NCBI GenBank assembly: GCA_964568735.1
Contig: CAZMRF010000015.1
Span: 17,738 to 81,737, forward strand
Direction of reading: 5' to 3'
Length of the DNA stretch: 64,000 nt
From: CAZMRF01 sp964568735
GTDB lineage: Bacteria > Acidobacteriota > Polarisedimenticolia > JACPZX01
Positions 11,701 to 19,314 of the stretch are shown here, piece after piece (within the stretch, counting starts at the first letter, position 1; each line of letters opens with the position of its first letter). The position numbers and the translations under genes were made by a program. The notes under the pieces are model-generated. The model had not been told where the DNA came from. It saw only the letters and a list, made by a program, of their open reading frames with translations, and did no database searches.

Positions 11701-11746
11701 CGCGCACGAGCCCCACGCCACTCCGGCCGCGCCGCCGGCGAGCTGA
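8735..11746 (+). CDS. Radical SAM protein TIGR03960 fused to DUF2344 (TIGR03936)
   Basis: A 1003-residue protein. The N-terminal two thirds is a TIGR03960-type radical SAM enzyme: a B12-binding-like front (FPDVYEIGMSHLGLRILY), then the 4Fe-4S motif C323-x3-C327-x2-C330 in RGCTEGCRFCQAGTIYRP. A second Cys cluster, CYDCGCECDL, lies near residue 670. The C-terminal third is DUF2344 (RFLSHLDLIRLFGRAFRRAG, KYSQGFNPKP). The family is widespread, often near rne/rng or ribosomal genes, but its reaction is not established. Two low-complexity inserts stand out: an Asn/Gly/Ala-rich stretch at about residues 190-230 and a Gly/Pro/Glu stretch inside DUF2344 (11265-11410). I chose ATG 8735 because CAGGAGAG precedes it and it lies downstream of a TATAAT. 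thiC follows after 39 bp. Confidence 0.88.
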   Translation: MPRSFEQILPEVEKPARYLGGERNSIVKDHRTVRARAVLAFPDVYEIGMSHLGLRILYSVLNRREDMLLERCFAPWPDMERALRESGLPLLSLETRTPLSRFDVVGFSLQYELSFTNVLMMLDLAGIPFRSEDRDERHPLVIAGGPVVFSPEPVADFFDLFLVGDGEEVFPRLLEVYAALREARGLSGRGEETPTPSGNAAAGAVSPSAGGNGNGAQPSGAEAASTRALALRQERLQILKELARLPGIYVPSLYRTEEDPACGLHYVAGPDAARILPGEDPPPFPVRRATLDDLNKFPFPSDTIVPHSEIVHDRVSIELARGCTEGCRFCQAGTIYRPVRERSAESIIDSALDALEKTGYDEVSLTSLSPADYSCLPDLVEKMMDRLAEARVGLSVSSLRPYGLTEQLAAQIGRVKMSGFTIAPEAGTQRMRDVLNKGISEEHILQAANNAFGAGWDLIKTYFMIGLPTETEEDLLGMLSLCERIHDIGRHRLSKKNGGPGGAPRIHFSASSHVPKPHAAFQWARMESAEELYGKQRFLAARLRNPRIRFKRHHVETSILECVMSRGDRRLGAVIETAYRKGCRFDGWTELFRWKEWQEAFAECALPMEPFLAELPLDSTLPWDHIDTTVLKDFLVREWNRAFKAKATPPCEKPYKKFNRPFRRDDKLICYDCGCECDLPHIREERVANHEGLLAIRSTRTPLAAAPAGSPAFRYRASFRKAGRSRFLSHLDLIRLFGRAFRRAGIRLKYSQGFNPKPLLAFTPALALGAEGMREAVDFQLGEPASPASLAERLNSVLPEGIRVESISIIAAGEPSLTAATASARYRVTVPLQIEEAPRHPGRRGSGSVETMPFNEESGLREDEGGSADEPGSQGGPGPAGNMTPPAGEGSAIPWHRERIEEFNGRPSRVIDKVRKGRTVKVDLKEFAGRVSLVAASETKGVTLSFEVKFRDGASVRPEEILTGIYGFVPRDCSIIREDLQLTGPTARAAHEPHATPAAPPAS

Positions 11747-11785
11747 TCCCCGCCTCCGGGCGCGCCGTTCGGGAGATAAGAAACG

Positions 11786-13171
11786 ATGTTTTCCACCAAT
11801 GGACAGTGCGTGACGCAGATGCACTACGCCCGCAAGGGCATGGTGACGGATGCGATGAAATACGTCGCCGAGGTGGAGGGGCTCGCCCCCGAGCTGATCC
11901 GCTCCGAGGTGGCCCGGGGCAGGATGATCATCCCGGCCAACGTGAACCACACCAGCCTCAAGCCCTGCGCGATCGGCATCGCCGCTCGCTGCAAGATCAA
12001 CGCGAACATCGGCAACTCCGCCGTCGCCTCCGAGGTGGACCAGGAGCTGAACAAGCTGCGCACCGCCATCCGCTACGGGGCCGACACGGTGATGGATCTC
12101 TCCACGGGGGGAGACATCGACGGCATCCGCGAGGCGATCCTGCAAGCCAGCCCCGTGACGATCGGAACGGTTCCCATCTACCAGGCCGTGGCCGACCTGA
12201 AGAGGATCGAGGATCTCACGGCCGACGACCTCATCCAGATGATCGAGCACCAGGCGAAGCAGGGCGTGGACTACATGACGTTGCATGCCGGGGTCCTGCT
12301 GCGCCATCTCCCGCTCGTCAGAGGACGCATCACCGGAATCGTCAGCCGGGGCGGCTCCCTGCTGGCCCACTGGATGCTGTATCACCGGAAGGAGAATCCG
12401 CTCTACGAGAACTGGGACAGGATTCTCGACATCCTCGCGCGCTACGACGTCACCGTGAGCGCGGGAGACGGGCTGCGCCCCGGCTGCCTGCACGACGCCT
12501 CCGATGCCGCGCAGTTTGCCGAGCTCGAGACGCTGGGCGAGCTGACCCGGAGATCCTGGGAGAAGGACGTGCAGGTCATGATCGAGGGGCCGGGCCACGT
12601 CCCGCTCGACCAGCTCGAGATGAACGTGCGCAGGCAACAGGAGGTCTGCCACGAGGCGCCCTTCTACACACTCGGGCCGCTCGTGACGGACATCGCTCCG
12701 GGCTACGACCACATCACCTCCGCCATCGGAGCCACGATGGTGGCCTGGTACGGCGCCTCTCTCCTCTGCTACGTCACGCCCAAGGAGCACCTCGGCCTGC
12801 CCGACAACGACGACGTCCGCCAGGGGGTCATCGCCTACAAGATCGCCGCGCACGCGGCGGACATCGCGCGCCACAGGCCCGGGGTCCGCGATCGGGACGA
12901 CGAGCTGTCGAGGGCGCGCTTCAACTTCGATTGGCGGAAGCAGTTCGAGCTGAGCCTCGATCCCGAGACGGCGAAGTCGATGCACGACGCGACGCTCCCC
13001 GCCGAGTACTTCAAGAGCGCCGAGTTCTGCTCGATGTGCGGCCCTCGTTTCTGCTCGATGCAGGGCGCCTACCGACTGGATCGGATCGACGAGGTGCTCG
13101 CGGAGATCGAGGCCGGCACCGCCCCCGCGCCGCAAGCCGTGGCGGCCACGGCCGGGACCAAGACTCCCTGA
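11786..13171 (+). CDS. thiC: Phosphomethylpyrimidine synthase ThiC
   Basis: A 461-residue radical SAM enzyme that converts aminoimidazole ribotide to HMP phosphate for thiamine synthesis. It has the ThiC hallmarks NVNHTSLKP, INANIGNSA, GADTVMDLSTGGDI, EGPGHVPLDQ and LGPLVTDIAPGYDHI, plus the C-terminal cluster motif C415-x2-C418-x4-C423 in EFCSMCGPRFCSM. The length fits the short bacterial form. GGGAG precedes the ATG. It lies 39 bp behind the TIGR03960 gene, leaving no room for a TPP riboswitch directly upstream, which is unusual for thiC. Expression therefore probably depends on the upstream promoter and the adjacent palindrome. Confidence 0.97.
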   Translation: MFSTNGQCVTQMHYARKGMVTDAMKYVAEVEGLAPELIRSEVARGRMIIPANVNHTSLKPCAIGIAARCKINANIGNSAVASEVDQELNKLRTAIRYGADTVMDLSTGGDIDGIREAILQASPVTIGTVPIYQAVADLKRIEDLTADDLIQMIEHQAKQGVDYMTLHAGVLLRHLPLVRGRITGIVSRGGSLLAHWMLYHRKENPLYENWDRILDILARYDVTVSAGDGLRPGCLHDASDAAQFAELETLGELTRRSWEKDVQVMIEGPGHVPLDQLEMNVRRQQEVCHEAPFYTLGPLVTDIAPGYDHITSAIGATMVAWYGASLLCYVTPKEHLGLPDNDDVRQGVIAYKIAAHAADIARHRPGVRDRDDELSRARFNFDWRKQFELSLDPETAKSMHDATLPAEYFKSAEFCSMCGPRFCSMQGAYRLDRIDEVLAEIEAGTAPAPQAVAATAGTKTP

Positions 13172-13193
13172 GCTCGAGGGACCGGAGAATCAC

Positions 13194-13616
13194 ATGGCCA
13201 ACGCCGAGCTGAAGACGAAGAAGACGAAGGCGAGCGTCAAGGAGTTTCTCGACGCCATCCCCGACGAGGCGAGGCGGAAGGACTGCCGTGTCGTCGCGAA
13301 AATGATGAAGGAGGCAACCGGGGCGCAGCCGAAGATGTGGGGAACGAGCATCGTGGGGTTCGGCACCTACCACTACAAGTACGCCAGCGGCCGCGAGGGC
13401 GATTGGCCTGTGGCGGGATTTTCACCCCGCAAGCAGGCGCTGACTCTCTACATCATGTCGGGATTCGGGGGGCGCGACGGGTTGATGGAAAGGCTCGGCA
13501 AGTACAAGACGGGAAAAGCCTGCCTGTACATCAAGCGGCTCTCCGACGTGGATCTCGGCGTGCTCAGGAATCTCATCCAGGGATCCGTCAAGGCCATGGA
13601 AGCGCGCGGATCCTGA
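13194..13616 (+). CDS. DUF1801 (YdhG-like) domain protein
   Basis: A 140-residue soluble protein with the DUF1801 pattern: VKEFLDAIPDEARRKDC, a central WGTSIVGFGTYHYKY, ALTLYIMSGFGG, and GKACLYIKRLSDVDL near the end. Members are small, iron-chaperone-like or function-unknown alpha/beta proteins; no catalytic role is established. It lies 22 bp after thiC with GGAG before its ATG, so it is probably read with thiC, though no thiamine link is known. Confidence 0.88.
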   Translation: MANAELKTKKTKASVKEFLDAIPDEARRKDCRVVAKMMKEATGAQPKMWGTSIVGFGTYHYKYASGREGDWPVAGFSPRKQALTLYIMSGFGGRDGLMERLGKYKTGKACLYIKRLSDVDLGVLRNLIQGSVKAMEARGS

Positions 13617-13764
13617 CGCCGAAAGGCACCTTTTAGAAGAATCGTCCCTTTTGTGGCAGTATGAGTGCCGGTGGACCGTCGGGACTTTGCGTGAGCCCTC
13701 CAGCAGGGTCCCCTCCTCCGCGCGGGCCCCGGCGGTCCCCTCCTGAGACCTTCCCGAGGATCCC

Positions 13765-14274
13765 CTGCCCAGCCTGTATCTGCTCCGCCATGGTCCGGCC
13801 GTGAGCGCGACGGGCGCCGCCGCAAGCCGCGATGCCGATCGACCCCTGACCGACGAAGGGCGGTCGCGCCTGTCCAGGGCGGCTGAAGGGATGCGCCGCA
13901 GAGGAGTCGTGGCTGATGCCATCCTCTGCAGCCCTTTCCTTCGAGCCCGGGAGACGGCGGCCATCGTCGCACGGTGCCTGGGGATCCCCCCGGATCGAGT
14001 CGAAACGCTGGAGGAACTGGCTTCGGGGGCTAAATGGAGCAACCTGCAGCTCACCCTCCGCCCCTTCGGACACCTCGCCTCTGTAATCCTCGTCGGCCAT
14101 CAGCCTGACCTCTCCGCGATGGCAGCCGAGATCCTCCGATCGGGAACAGATCAGGTCCCATTCGGTCCCGGGAGCCTGGCCCGCATCCAGGTCGACGCGA
14201 TCCCTCCGTTGCGAGAGGCGACCCTGGAGTGGCTGCTCAGCATGAGGGATCTCGAGAGCCTCACCGAGAGGTAG
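13765..14274 (+). CDS. SixA-like phosphohistidine phosphatase, probable CTG start
   Basis: A histidine-phosphatase (phosphoglycerate-mutase fold) protein of about 169 residues. The catalytic motif LYLLRHGPAV, with the phospho-accepting His, lies upstream of the first conventional start (GTG 13801). DRPLTDEGRSRL, ILCSPFLRARETA and VGHQPDLSAM complete the SixA pattern. Between the in-frame stop at 13744 and the RHG motif there is no ATG, GTG or TTG; CTG at 13765 follows GAGGA (13756-13760), so I place the start there. A sequencing error is the alternative. SixA-type enzymes remove phosphate from histidine on phosphotransfer proteins; the partner here is unknown. The gene stands alone, 148 bp after the DUF1801 gene. 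Confidence 0.8.
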   Translation: MPSLYLLRHGPAVSATGAAASRDADRPLTDEGRSRLSRAAEGMRRRGVVADAILCSPFLRARETAAIVARCLGIPPDRVETLEELASGAKWSNLQLTLRPFGHLASVILVGHQPDLSAMAAEILRSGTDQVPFGPGSLARIQVDAIPPLREATLEWLLSMRDLESLTER

Positions 14275-14660
14275 CCGCCCGGCTCCGCAGGAGTCCTGAG
14301 CTCCGAACCGGACCTTTCGGCGCCCCTCTCGACGGAGGATCTTCGTCATGTCACGAAGGGACTCCTTGCGGCAGACCCATTGCAGGCGTATGATTTTCCG
14401 GCCTGCCACGGCACCAGCGTCACCCAAGTTGATTGCTGAGGAGGGCCGGCACCCCCTGCCAGCCGGTCCGTAGAGTCCAGGAACCAACAAGAATCGAAGT
14501 TCGGGTCGAAGCTCGGCCTACCGCCGGGACGGGAATCCGTCCCGGCTCCGCGCGTTCGCCGGGCAGCTCGCACATGGGTCCATCATCGCTGCGTCCCCGA
14601 TGGTGACCCGGTGCATCCTTCTGGCCCGCTAAAGACAGGGACTGGGTGAGGAATCAAGCT
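14275..14660. other. Intergenic region before the DPNGPV-repeat protein
   Basis: No gene, RNA motif or clear promoter was recognised in these 386 bp. Open frames on both strands are short and lack ribosome binding sites. The promoter of the following secreted-protein gene must lie here. The only supported element is the ribosome binding site TGAGGA at 14647-14652. Confidence 0.4.
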
Positions 14661-15905
14661 ATGAAGGGAAAACTGCTCATGGTACTTGCCGGCATCCTGT
14701 GTGCCGGCCTGATGCTCTCTCCGGGCCTGCGAGCCCAGATCGATCCGAACGGTCCAGTCGACCCGAACGGCCCGGTGGACCCCAACGGTCCAGTGGACCC
14801 GAACGGCCCCTGCGGTCCAGGCTCCATCGACTGCGATCCGAACGGTCCCGTCGACCCTCCGCCCCCGCCGCCCGTTGGCGACAGCGCTTGCTCGTGCGCG
14901 ATCAGCCCGGCTTCAAGGTGCGTGCCGACCGGGCACCGGGTCACGCTGACCAGTTTCGCCCTCGATCAGGACGCGGGCGAGAGCGTCTGGACGTACAGGG
15001 TCTGCAACGAGGCGGGCATCGACGGCAGCAACTGCCAGCCCCTCCACCCGCTCGCGGTGTTCAGTCTCGGGCTTCCGCGGATCGGGGACTGCCTCAGCAC
15101 GGAACAGTCGGTCACCATGGTCCAGGTTGGCGGCTTCTCCAGCGCCCAGGTGCTGTGTCACAAGGCGAACCTCAACAATTCGTGTGGCATCTCGGGGCTC
15201 TACCCCGAGGATCACCTCGAGGAGTGCAACTTCGTCGGCGGGAATGGCCTGGATGCGGGCGAGTGCATCGACCTGCAGCTCAGGATCTCCGGCGAGATGC
15301 CCACGCTCGGCGCGGGATTCAGCCGGGCCATCGCCGGGGAAGCCGGCGTCGACACGGGCTGCATCCACAACTGCATCCAGGGGCCTTCGTGCCACCCCTG
15401 TACGCCTCCGCCGCCCCCGGACGTGGACGAGTGCATGACACGGACGCGGGGATTCTGGGGCACGCATCCGCACATCACGCAGCTCTTCGGGCCGATCTCG
15501 GTCTGCGGCCAGGTCCTGAACTCCGTCGAGTCCGGGCAGTGCAACTCCTTCAGCGAGGCGCTCTGCACCTCCGGCAAGGACCTCAAGGACCCGACGTGGC
15601 TCCAGTTCATCGCACAGCTCACGGCGGCCAAGCTGAATCTCGTCGCCTCGGACGTGGTGATGGACGGATCCTGTGGTGAGCGTGCCGAGGCGCGGATCGC
15701 CCAGTGCGAGGGGCTCTGCGGCGCGAGCCGGAAGGTCCTCGAGGCCAGCGGCTGCATCGCGGATCTGACTGCCTTCAACGAGTCGCTGGACGCGGTTGGA
15801 GGCACGCTGCCTCCGTTCGACAAGCCCGGGCCCGCGAATGTCGTGGAGTGCCAGGAGTCCCGTGGTAACGGGCTGGCCATTCTCAGGACCGTCTGCGCGC
15901 CCTGA
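14661..15905 (+). CDS. Secreted Cys-rich protein with N-terminal DPNGPV repeats
   Basis: A 414-residue exported protein with no known full-length family. A signal peptide (MKGKLLMVLAGILCAGLMLSPGLRAQ) is followed by four DPNGP(V/C) hexapeptide units at 28-51, a fifth at 59-64, and a proline run. The 18-bp DNA units alternate synonymous codons (GGTCCA / GGCCCG). The rest is cysteine-rich, apparently extracytoplasmic, and contains TRTRGFWGTHPHIT, a motif seen in various bacterial surface proteins. I chose ATG 14661 over GTG 14646 because TGAGGA lies 8 bp upstream and the signal peptide then starts cleanly. It is monocistronic, ending in a strong terminator. A surface or matrix role is possible but unproven. 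Confidence 0.75.
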   Translation: MKGKLLMVLAGILCAGLMLSPGLRAQIDPNGPVDPNGPVDPNGPVDPNGPCGPGSIDCDPNGPVDPPPPPPVGDSACSCAISPASRCVPTGHRVTLTSFALDQDAGESVWTYRVCNEAGIDGSNCQPLHPLAVFSLGLPRIGDCLSTEQSVTMVQVGGFSSAQVLCHKANLNNSCGISGLYPEDHLEECNFVGGNGLDAGECIDLQLRISGEMPTLGAGFSRAIAGEAGVDTGCIHNCIQGPSCHPCTPPPPPDVDECMTRTRGFWGTHPHITQLFGPISVCGQVLNSVESGQCNSFSEALCTSGKDLKDPTWLQFIAQLTAAKLNLVASDVVMDGSCGERAEARIAQCEGLCGASRKVLEASGCIADLTAFNESLDAVGGTLPPFDKPGPANVVECQESRGNGLAILRTVCAP

Positions 15906-15959
15906 GGTGACATTGTTGCGGGAGCGCTGAGAGCGCTTCCAGATAGGCAAAATTGATCC

Positions 15960-15997
15960 GCGGGAGGCTCCCGAAAGGAGCCTCCCGCTTTTTCTTT
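15960..15997 (+). terminator. Strong rho-independent terminator
   Basis: A perfect 12-bp stem GCGGGAGGCTCC / GGAGCCTCCCGC with loop CGAAA is followed directly by TTTTTCTTT. It lies 55 bp after the DPNGPV-repeat gene. It is the clearest intrinsic terminator in the window. Confidence 0.93.
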
Positions 15998-16022
15998 GTT
16001 CGCGGAGTCAGGCCCCCGGCGG

Positions 16023-16086
16023 AGGCACGAAACACGGGACTCGAGGCACGGGGCACGGGGCACGGGGCACGGGACACGAGGCACGA
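16023..16086. repeat. Short tandem repeat of GGCACGG heptamers
   Basis: From 16045 to 16086 there are six head-to-tail 7-bp units; four are perfect GGCACGG and the last two are GACACGA and GGCACGA. Degenerate copies extend back to 16023. The repeat lies between a terminator and the convergent end of a flavoprotein gene, so it is non-coding. Confidence 0.85.
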
Positions 16087-16153
16087 TGGGGGCTCTCGCG
16101 GCGCACCGGACACGACCGGGCCGCGGGGCCCGGCGAGTGACTCGAGAGCAGTC

Positions 16154-17782
16154 CTAGCGGCGCTGCGCCGCCGCGGCCGCTCCGAGCGCATGCTTTTCAG
16201 CGGGCGCGGTTGCAGGGCGATGGGGTGACATCGCGGCGCGAGGCCGGCGGACACGGATCCGGTCGGGAATCGAGATCATCTCCAGCCAGGCCAGTCGCGC
16301 CATCGCCCCGGGGATGTACTTGAGATCGCCGAGGCCCAGCTTGAAGCCCGGCAGCAGGATGTGGCGCCCGTGGTTGTGCCTGCCGAAGGAGCCCGCCTTC
16401 ATTCTGATTTTCCCGAGCGACGCGAGCCTGCGGTTGACGAAGCGCATGAAGAGGAAGAAGGGAATGGCTGGAGGTGGCGCGAAGAAAGGCTCGAGCCCCG
16501 CGGGGCCCTTGCGGTAGGCGGGCGCCACCACGCCCAGGTAGTAGAGGGGCACCTCGGTCCGGAGGGCGACGCTCATGAGATCCAGGTCGCCCATGTACCA
16601 GTACTTGTCCACGTAGATCGCCTGGAGCCAGCGGCGGAAGCTCCTCACGAAGCTCGTGTTGTACCGGGCGACCTCCTCGGTCACGCTCTCTCCGCGAAGC
16701 GCCTTCTGAATGACCTCCGTGGACTTGACGATCGTGCAGGCGCACCAGTCGAGGCCCGGGCTGTAGAAGGGGTCGATGAAGCCCGAGGCGTCGCCGACGA
16801 GTACCCAGCCGTCGCCCATGTGCTTGCGGACGCGGTAGGGGAGGTGGTTGAGGACGCGCAGGTCGTCGGGGAGGCGCTCGGCGCCTTCGAGCAGCTCGCG
16901 GCCCGCGGGAAGGCTGCGGAGGAAGGACTCGAAGCGCTCGCCGGGGGTCTCCCCGTCCGGGAGAGTGAGGATCCTCTCGTCCCAGACGATGCCGACGCTC
17001 GTGTCTCCCCCCGGCAGGGGGATGAACCAGATCCAGTAGCCGGGGCCGGTGAGGTGGTTCGTCGCCAGCCCGCGCGAGCAGATGGCCGCCATGGGGCCCT
17101 TCTTGCGGATCGATGCGAGCCAGGGGCCGTCGAAGTCCCGTGTCCCGCGGTATCGGACCCAGATCGAGCGCGTCGGGTGCTCGGGGACCTCCTCGACGAG
17201 GTCCAGCCTGCGGGCAAGCCATGCCTTGCGTCCCGAGGCATCGACGACCCAGCGCACCTTCGCCGTGAAACCTCCAGAAGCGGATTCGACCTCGAGCGTG
17301 GATGGCCCGCCCTCCTGGAGCGCGACCGCGGTGACGCGGGCTGGGCGCGCGAGGTCTGCTCCCGCCTGGACCGCGCGGCTCAGGAGATGCTCGTCGAGGA
17401 TGGCACGATCGAGGTGCCAGCTCGGCACCCTGGACTGGTAGGTGCTGCCCAGCTCGGAGGCCTCGGCGAGCGTCGAGACCTTCTCGTTGGTGAACCAGAA
17501 CCTCTGGCCGTACTTCGGGAGCTGCTCCACGGCCAGGTGGCGGTCGAGGTCGAGCACTCTCATGAGAAACCAGGAGGCGAGCTCGATCGCGGACTCGCCC
17601 ACCTTGCGGTCGAAGGCGGTGCGGCTCTCGACGATCAGGAGGCGCAGGTCCGGCCGCGCCTGCTTGAGGACGACCGCCGTCGCGGCGCCCGCGAAGGCGC
17701 CGCCGATGATGGCGACGTCGTACTCGCGCGTTTCTCCAGTCAACTCATCGCTCCAAGCCCTTGCGCTGCGGGCCGGCTCCAC
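16154..17782 (-). CDS. Flavin-dependent halogenase-like / FAD-dependent oxidoreductase
   Basis: An FAD protein of up to 542 residues related to tryptophan-halogenase-type flavoproteins. Features: the dinucleotide fold VAIIGGAFAGAATAVVLK (23-40), KVGESAIELASW (60-71), a halogenase-like lysine K90 in LPKYGQRFWF, the WIWFIP box at 250-255 (WxWxIP), and the second FAD motif GDASGFIDPFYSPGLDW. WxWxIP and the lysine are typical of halogenases but also occur in related non-halogenating enzymes, so chemistry is open. The first FAD motif is GxAxxG, a mild deviation. GTG 17782 gives the longest frame; TTG 17743 with GGAG seven bases before it is an equally good start. A Rieske ferredoxin gene lies 37 bp upstream on the same strand and may supply electrons. 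Confidence 0.8.
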   Translation of the reverse strand: MEPARSARAWSDELTGETREYDVAIIGGAFAGAATAVVLKQARPDLRLLIVESRTAFDRKVGESAIELASWFLMRVLDLDRHLAVEQLPKYGQRFWFTNEKVSTLAEASELGSTYQSRVPSWHLDRAILDEHLLSRAVQAGADLARPARVTAVALQEGGPSTLEVESASGGFTAKVRWVVDASGRKAWLARRLDLVEEVPEHPTRSIWVRYRGTRDFDGPWLASIRKKGPMAAICSRGLATNHLTGPGYWIWFIPLPGGDTSVGIVWDERILTLPDGETPGERFESFLRSLPAGRELLEGAERLPDDLRVLNHLPYRVRKHMGDGWVLVGDASGFIDPFYSPGLDWCACTIVKSTEVIQKALRGESVTEEVARYNTSFVRSFRRWLQAIYVDKYWYMGDLDLMSVALRTEVPLYYLGVVAPAYRKGPAGLEPFFAPPPAIPFFLFMRFVNRRLASLGKIRMKAGSFGRHNHGRHILLPGFKLGLGDLKYIPGAMARLAWLEMISIPDRIRVRRPRAAMSPHRPATAPAEKHALGAAAAAQRR

Positions 17783-17819
17783 TCTCGCTTCGGATCCTTG
17801 CCTTCCGATCCCGGCCCGG

Positions 17820-18125
17820 TCAGGTCGAGATCAGAACGTCGTCGCCTTCGATCTTCACCTCGCGGGCGGCGAGCTTGGCCGAGGGATTCGTCTTGCAGGC
17901 CCCCGTCGTGATCTCGTACTGCCAGCCGTGCCAGGGGCAGGTCACGGTCGAGCCCTGGATGAACCCTTCGCCCACAGGGCCGCCCCGGTGGACGCAGACG
18001 TTGTCTATGCAGTAAAAAGTGCCGTCCAGGTTGAAAAGCGCGAGAGCCTTCCCGCCGACGGAGACGACCTTGGCGCTTCCCGGCTGGACATCACCTGTCT
18101 TGGCGGCCTTGACGAATCCTGCCAT
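17820..18125 (-). CDS. Rieske [2Fe-2S] ferredoxin
   Basis: A 101-residue soluble Rieske protein with both cluster boxes: C44-x-H46 (CVHRGG) and C63-x2-H66 (CPWHGW). There is no membrane helix, so it resembles NirD-like or dioxygenase-type ferredoxins rather than the bc1 subunit. Start ATG 18125 has GGAGGGAG upstream; a longer open frame to 18470 overlaps the divergent glycosylase gene and is rejected. It is probably co-transcribed with the halogenase-like flavoprotein downstream, suggesting an electron-carrier role for it (inference). Confidence 0.92.
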   Translation of the reverse strand: MAGFVKAAKTGDVQPGSAKVVSVGGKALALFNLDGTFYCIDNVCVHRGGPVGEGFIQGSTVTCPWHGWQYEITTGACKTNPSAKLAAREVKIEGDDVLIST

Positions 18126-18219
18126 GCGATCTCCCTCCGTGGAGCCTGAGACACATCCGCCGGTCACCGGCGCCGATAGCGTCGATGATACCCGCGGGGT
18201 TCGAAGGCGATCAACATCC

Positions 18220-19242
18220 GTGCTGGCGGCGCCGCGTTCCTTCTCCTTCCTGCCCACCATCCTGAGCCACGGCTGGTTCGACCTTCCGCCCTTCCGCTGG
18301 GAGGAGGGAGCCGACACGCTCCACCGGGTGATCCGCGTGCCCGGGAGCGGACTGATGGCGCTGAGCCTGAGGGGGGAGCCCGCTCGCGGAATCGTGATCC
18401 GCCTCGAGGTGCCCTCAGGCCCGGTCGGGGCCGCGGATCGCCGCGATGCCCTCCGGCAGGTCCGCCACATGCTCCGGCTGGACGAGCCCCTGAATGAGTT
18501 CCACGCTCTCTGCCGAAAGACCCCCGGCTACGCATGGGTGGCGCGGAGAGGTGCCGGGCGGCTCCTCAGGGCCCCCGATCCCTTCGAGGATCTCGTCAAG
18601 CTCATCTGCACGACGAACTGCTCGTGGTCGCTGACCAGGGTCATGATCGCCGCGCTCGTGGGAGGTCTCGGCGAAGAAGTGATTCTCAACGATTCCCTGG
18701 ACCACGCTCGCTCGACGCTCGGCGTCGCGCGCGCTCGAGGCAAGCCGGCTGTCAGCTCACGCTCAGACCTCCAGACCACCGCCCCCGCGCTGCGGGCCTT
18801 CCCCACGCCCGAGGCGATGGCCGCCGTCCCCCCGAGCTTTTACAGGGACAAGGTCAGGGCCGGCTACCGGGCGCCCCACCTTCAAGATCTGGCCTGCAGG
18901 GTCGTCGCCGGCGAGATCGCTCCCTCCACCTGGCTTGATCCGCGGCGAGATGCCTCGGAGATCCAGAAGGAGATCCGATCGGTGCGGGGAGCCGGACCCT
19001 ACGTGGCCGAGAACATGCTGAAGCTCCTCGGCCGCTACGAGGGACTGGGCCTGGATAGCTGGTGCCGCCGGAAGTTCTCCGAGATCCATGCCGGCGGAAG
19101 GAATGTCAACGATCGGACCATCGAGCGTCACTACGCCCGCTTCGAGGCCTGGCGCGGCCTGGCCCTCTGGTGCGATCTCACGCGTGACTGGATGGACGGG
19201 GCTCGTCCTGCTCCCGATCTCCTCGATGGCCGGAAGTACTGA
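18220..19242 (+). CDS. HhH-GPD superfamily DNA glycosylase (AlkA/OGG-like)
   Basis: A protein of about 340 residues with the two-part layout of AlkA/OGG-type base-excision glycosylases. The N-terminal beta-domain (SFLPTILSHGWFDLPPFRWE) precedes a helical catalytic domain starting near PDPFEDLVKLICTTNCSWS. The helix-hairpin-helix reads VRGAGPYVAENMLKLLGRYE and is followed by GLGLDSW, whose Asp is the expected catalytic residue. It should excise alkylated or oxidised bases from DNA. GTG 18220 is preferred, since an earlier ATG at 18124 overlaps the divergent Rieske gene and adds a non-conserved stretch. The exact substrate is not predictable. Confidence 0.82.
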   Translation: MLAAPRSFSFLPTILSHGWFDLPPFRWEEGADTLHRVIRVPGSGLMALSLRGEPARGIVIRLEVPSGPVGAADRRDALRQVRHMLRLDEPLNEFHALCRKTPGYAWVARRGAGRLLRAPDPFEDLVKLICTTNCSWSLTRVMIAALVGGLGEEVILNDSLDHARSTLGVARARGKPAVSSRSDLQTTAPALRAFPTPEAMAAVPPSFYRDKVRAGYRAPHLQDLACRVVAGEIAPSTWLDPRRDASEIQKEIRSVRGAGPYVAENMLKLLGRYEGLGLDSWCRRKFSEIHAGGRNVNDRTIERHYARFEAWRGLALWCDLTRDWMDGARPAPDLLDGRKY

Positions 19243-19314
19243 TCCTCACGCGGAGGCACTCACCGACTCGCGCTGAGGCAAGGACGCCGGCCCGGTGTGC
19301 ATGTCGCGGTTTCC

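Noticed and set aside
11090..13135. 681-codon open frame antisense to thiC and the radical SAM gene
   Set aside because: Long antisense frames are expected at this GC content. The sense strand has clear thiC motifs; the antisense product is Arg/His-rich without domains. The same applies to the 763-codon frame at 53739-56030 and the 629-codon frame at 56212-58101.
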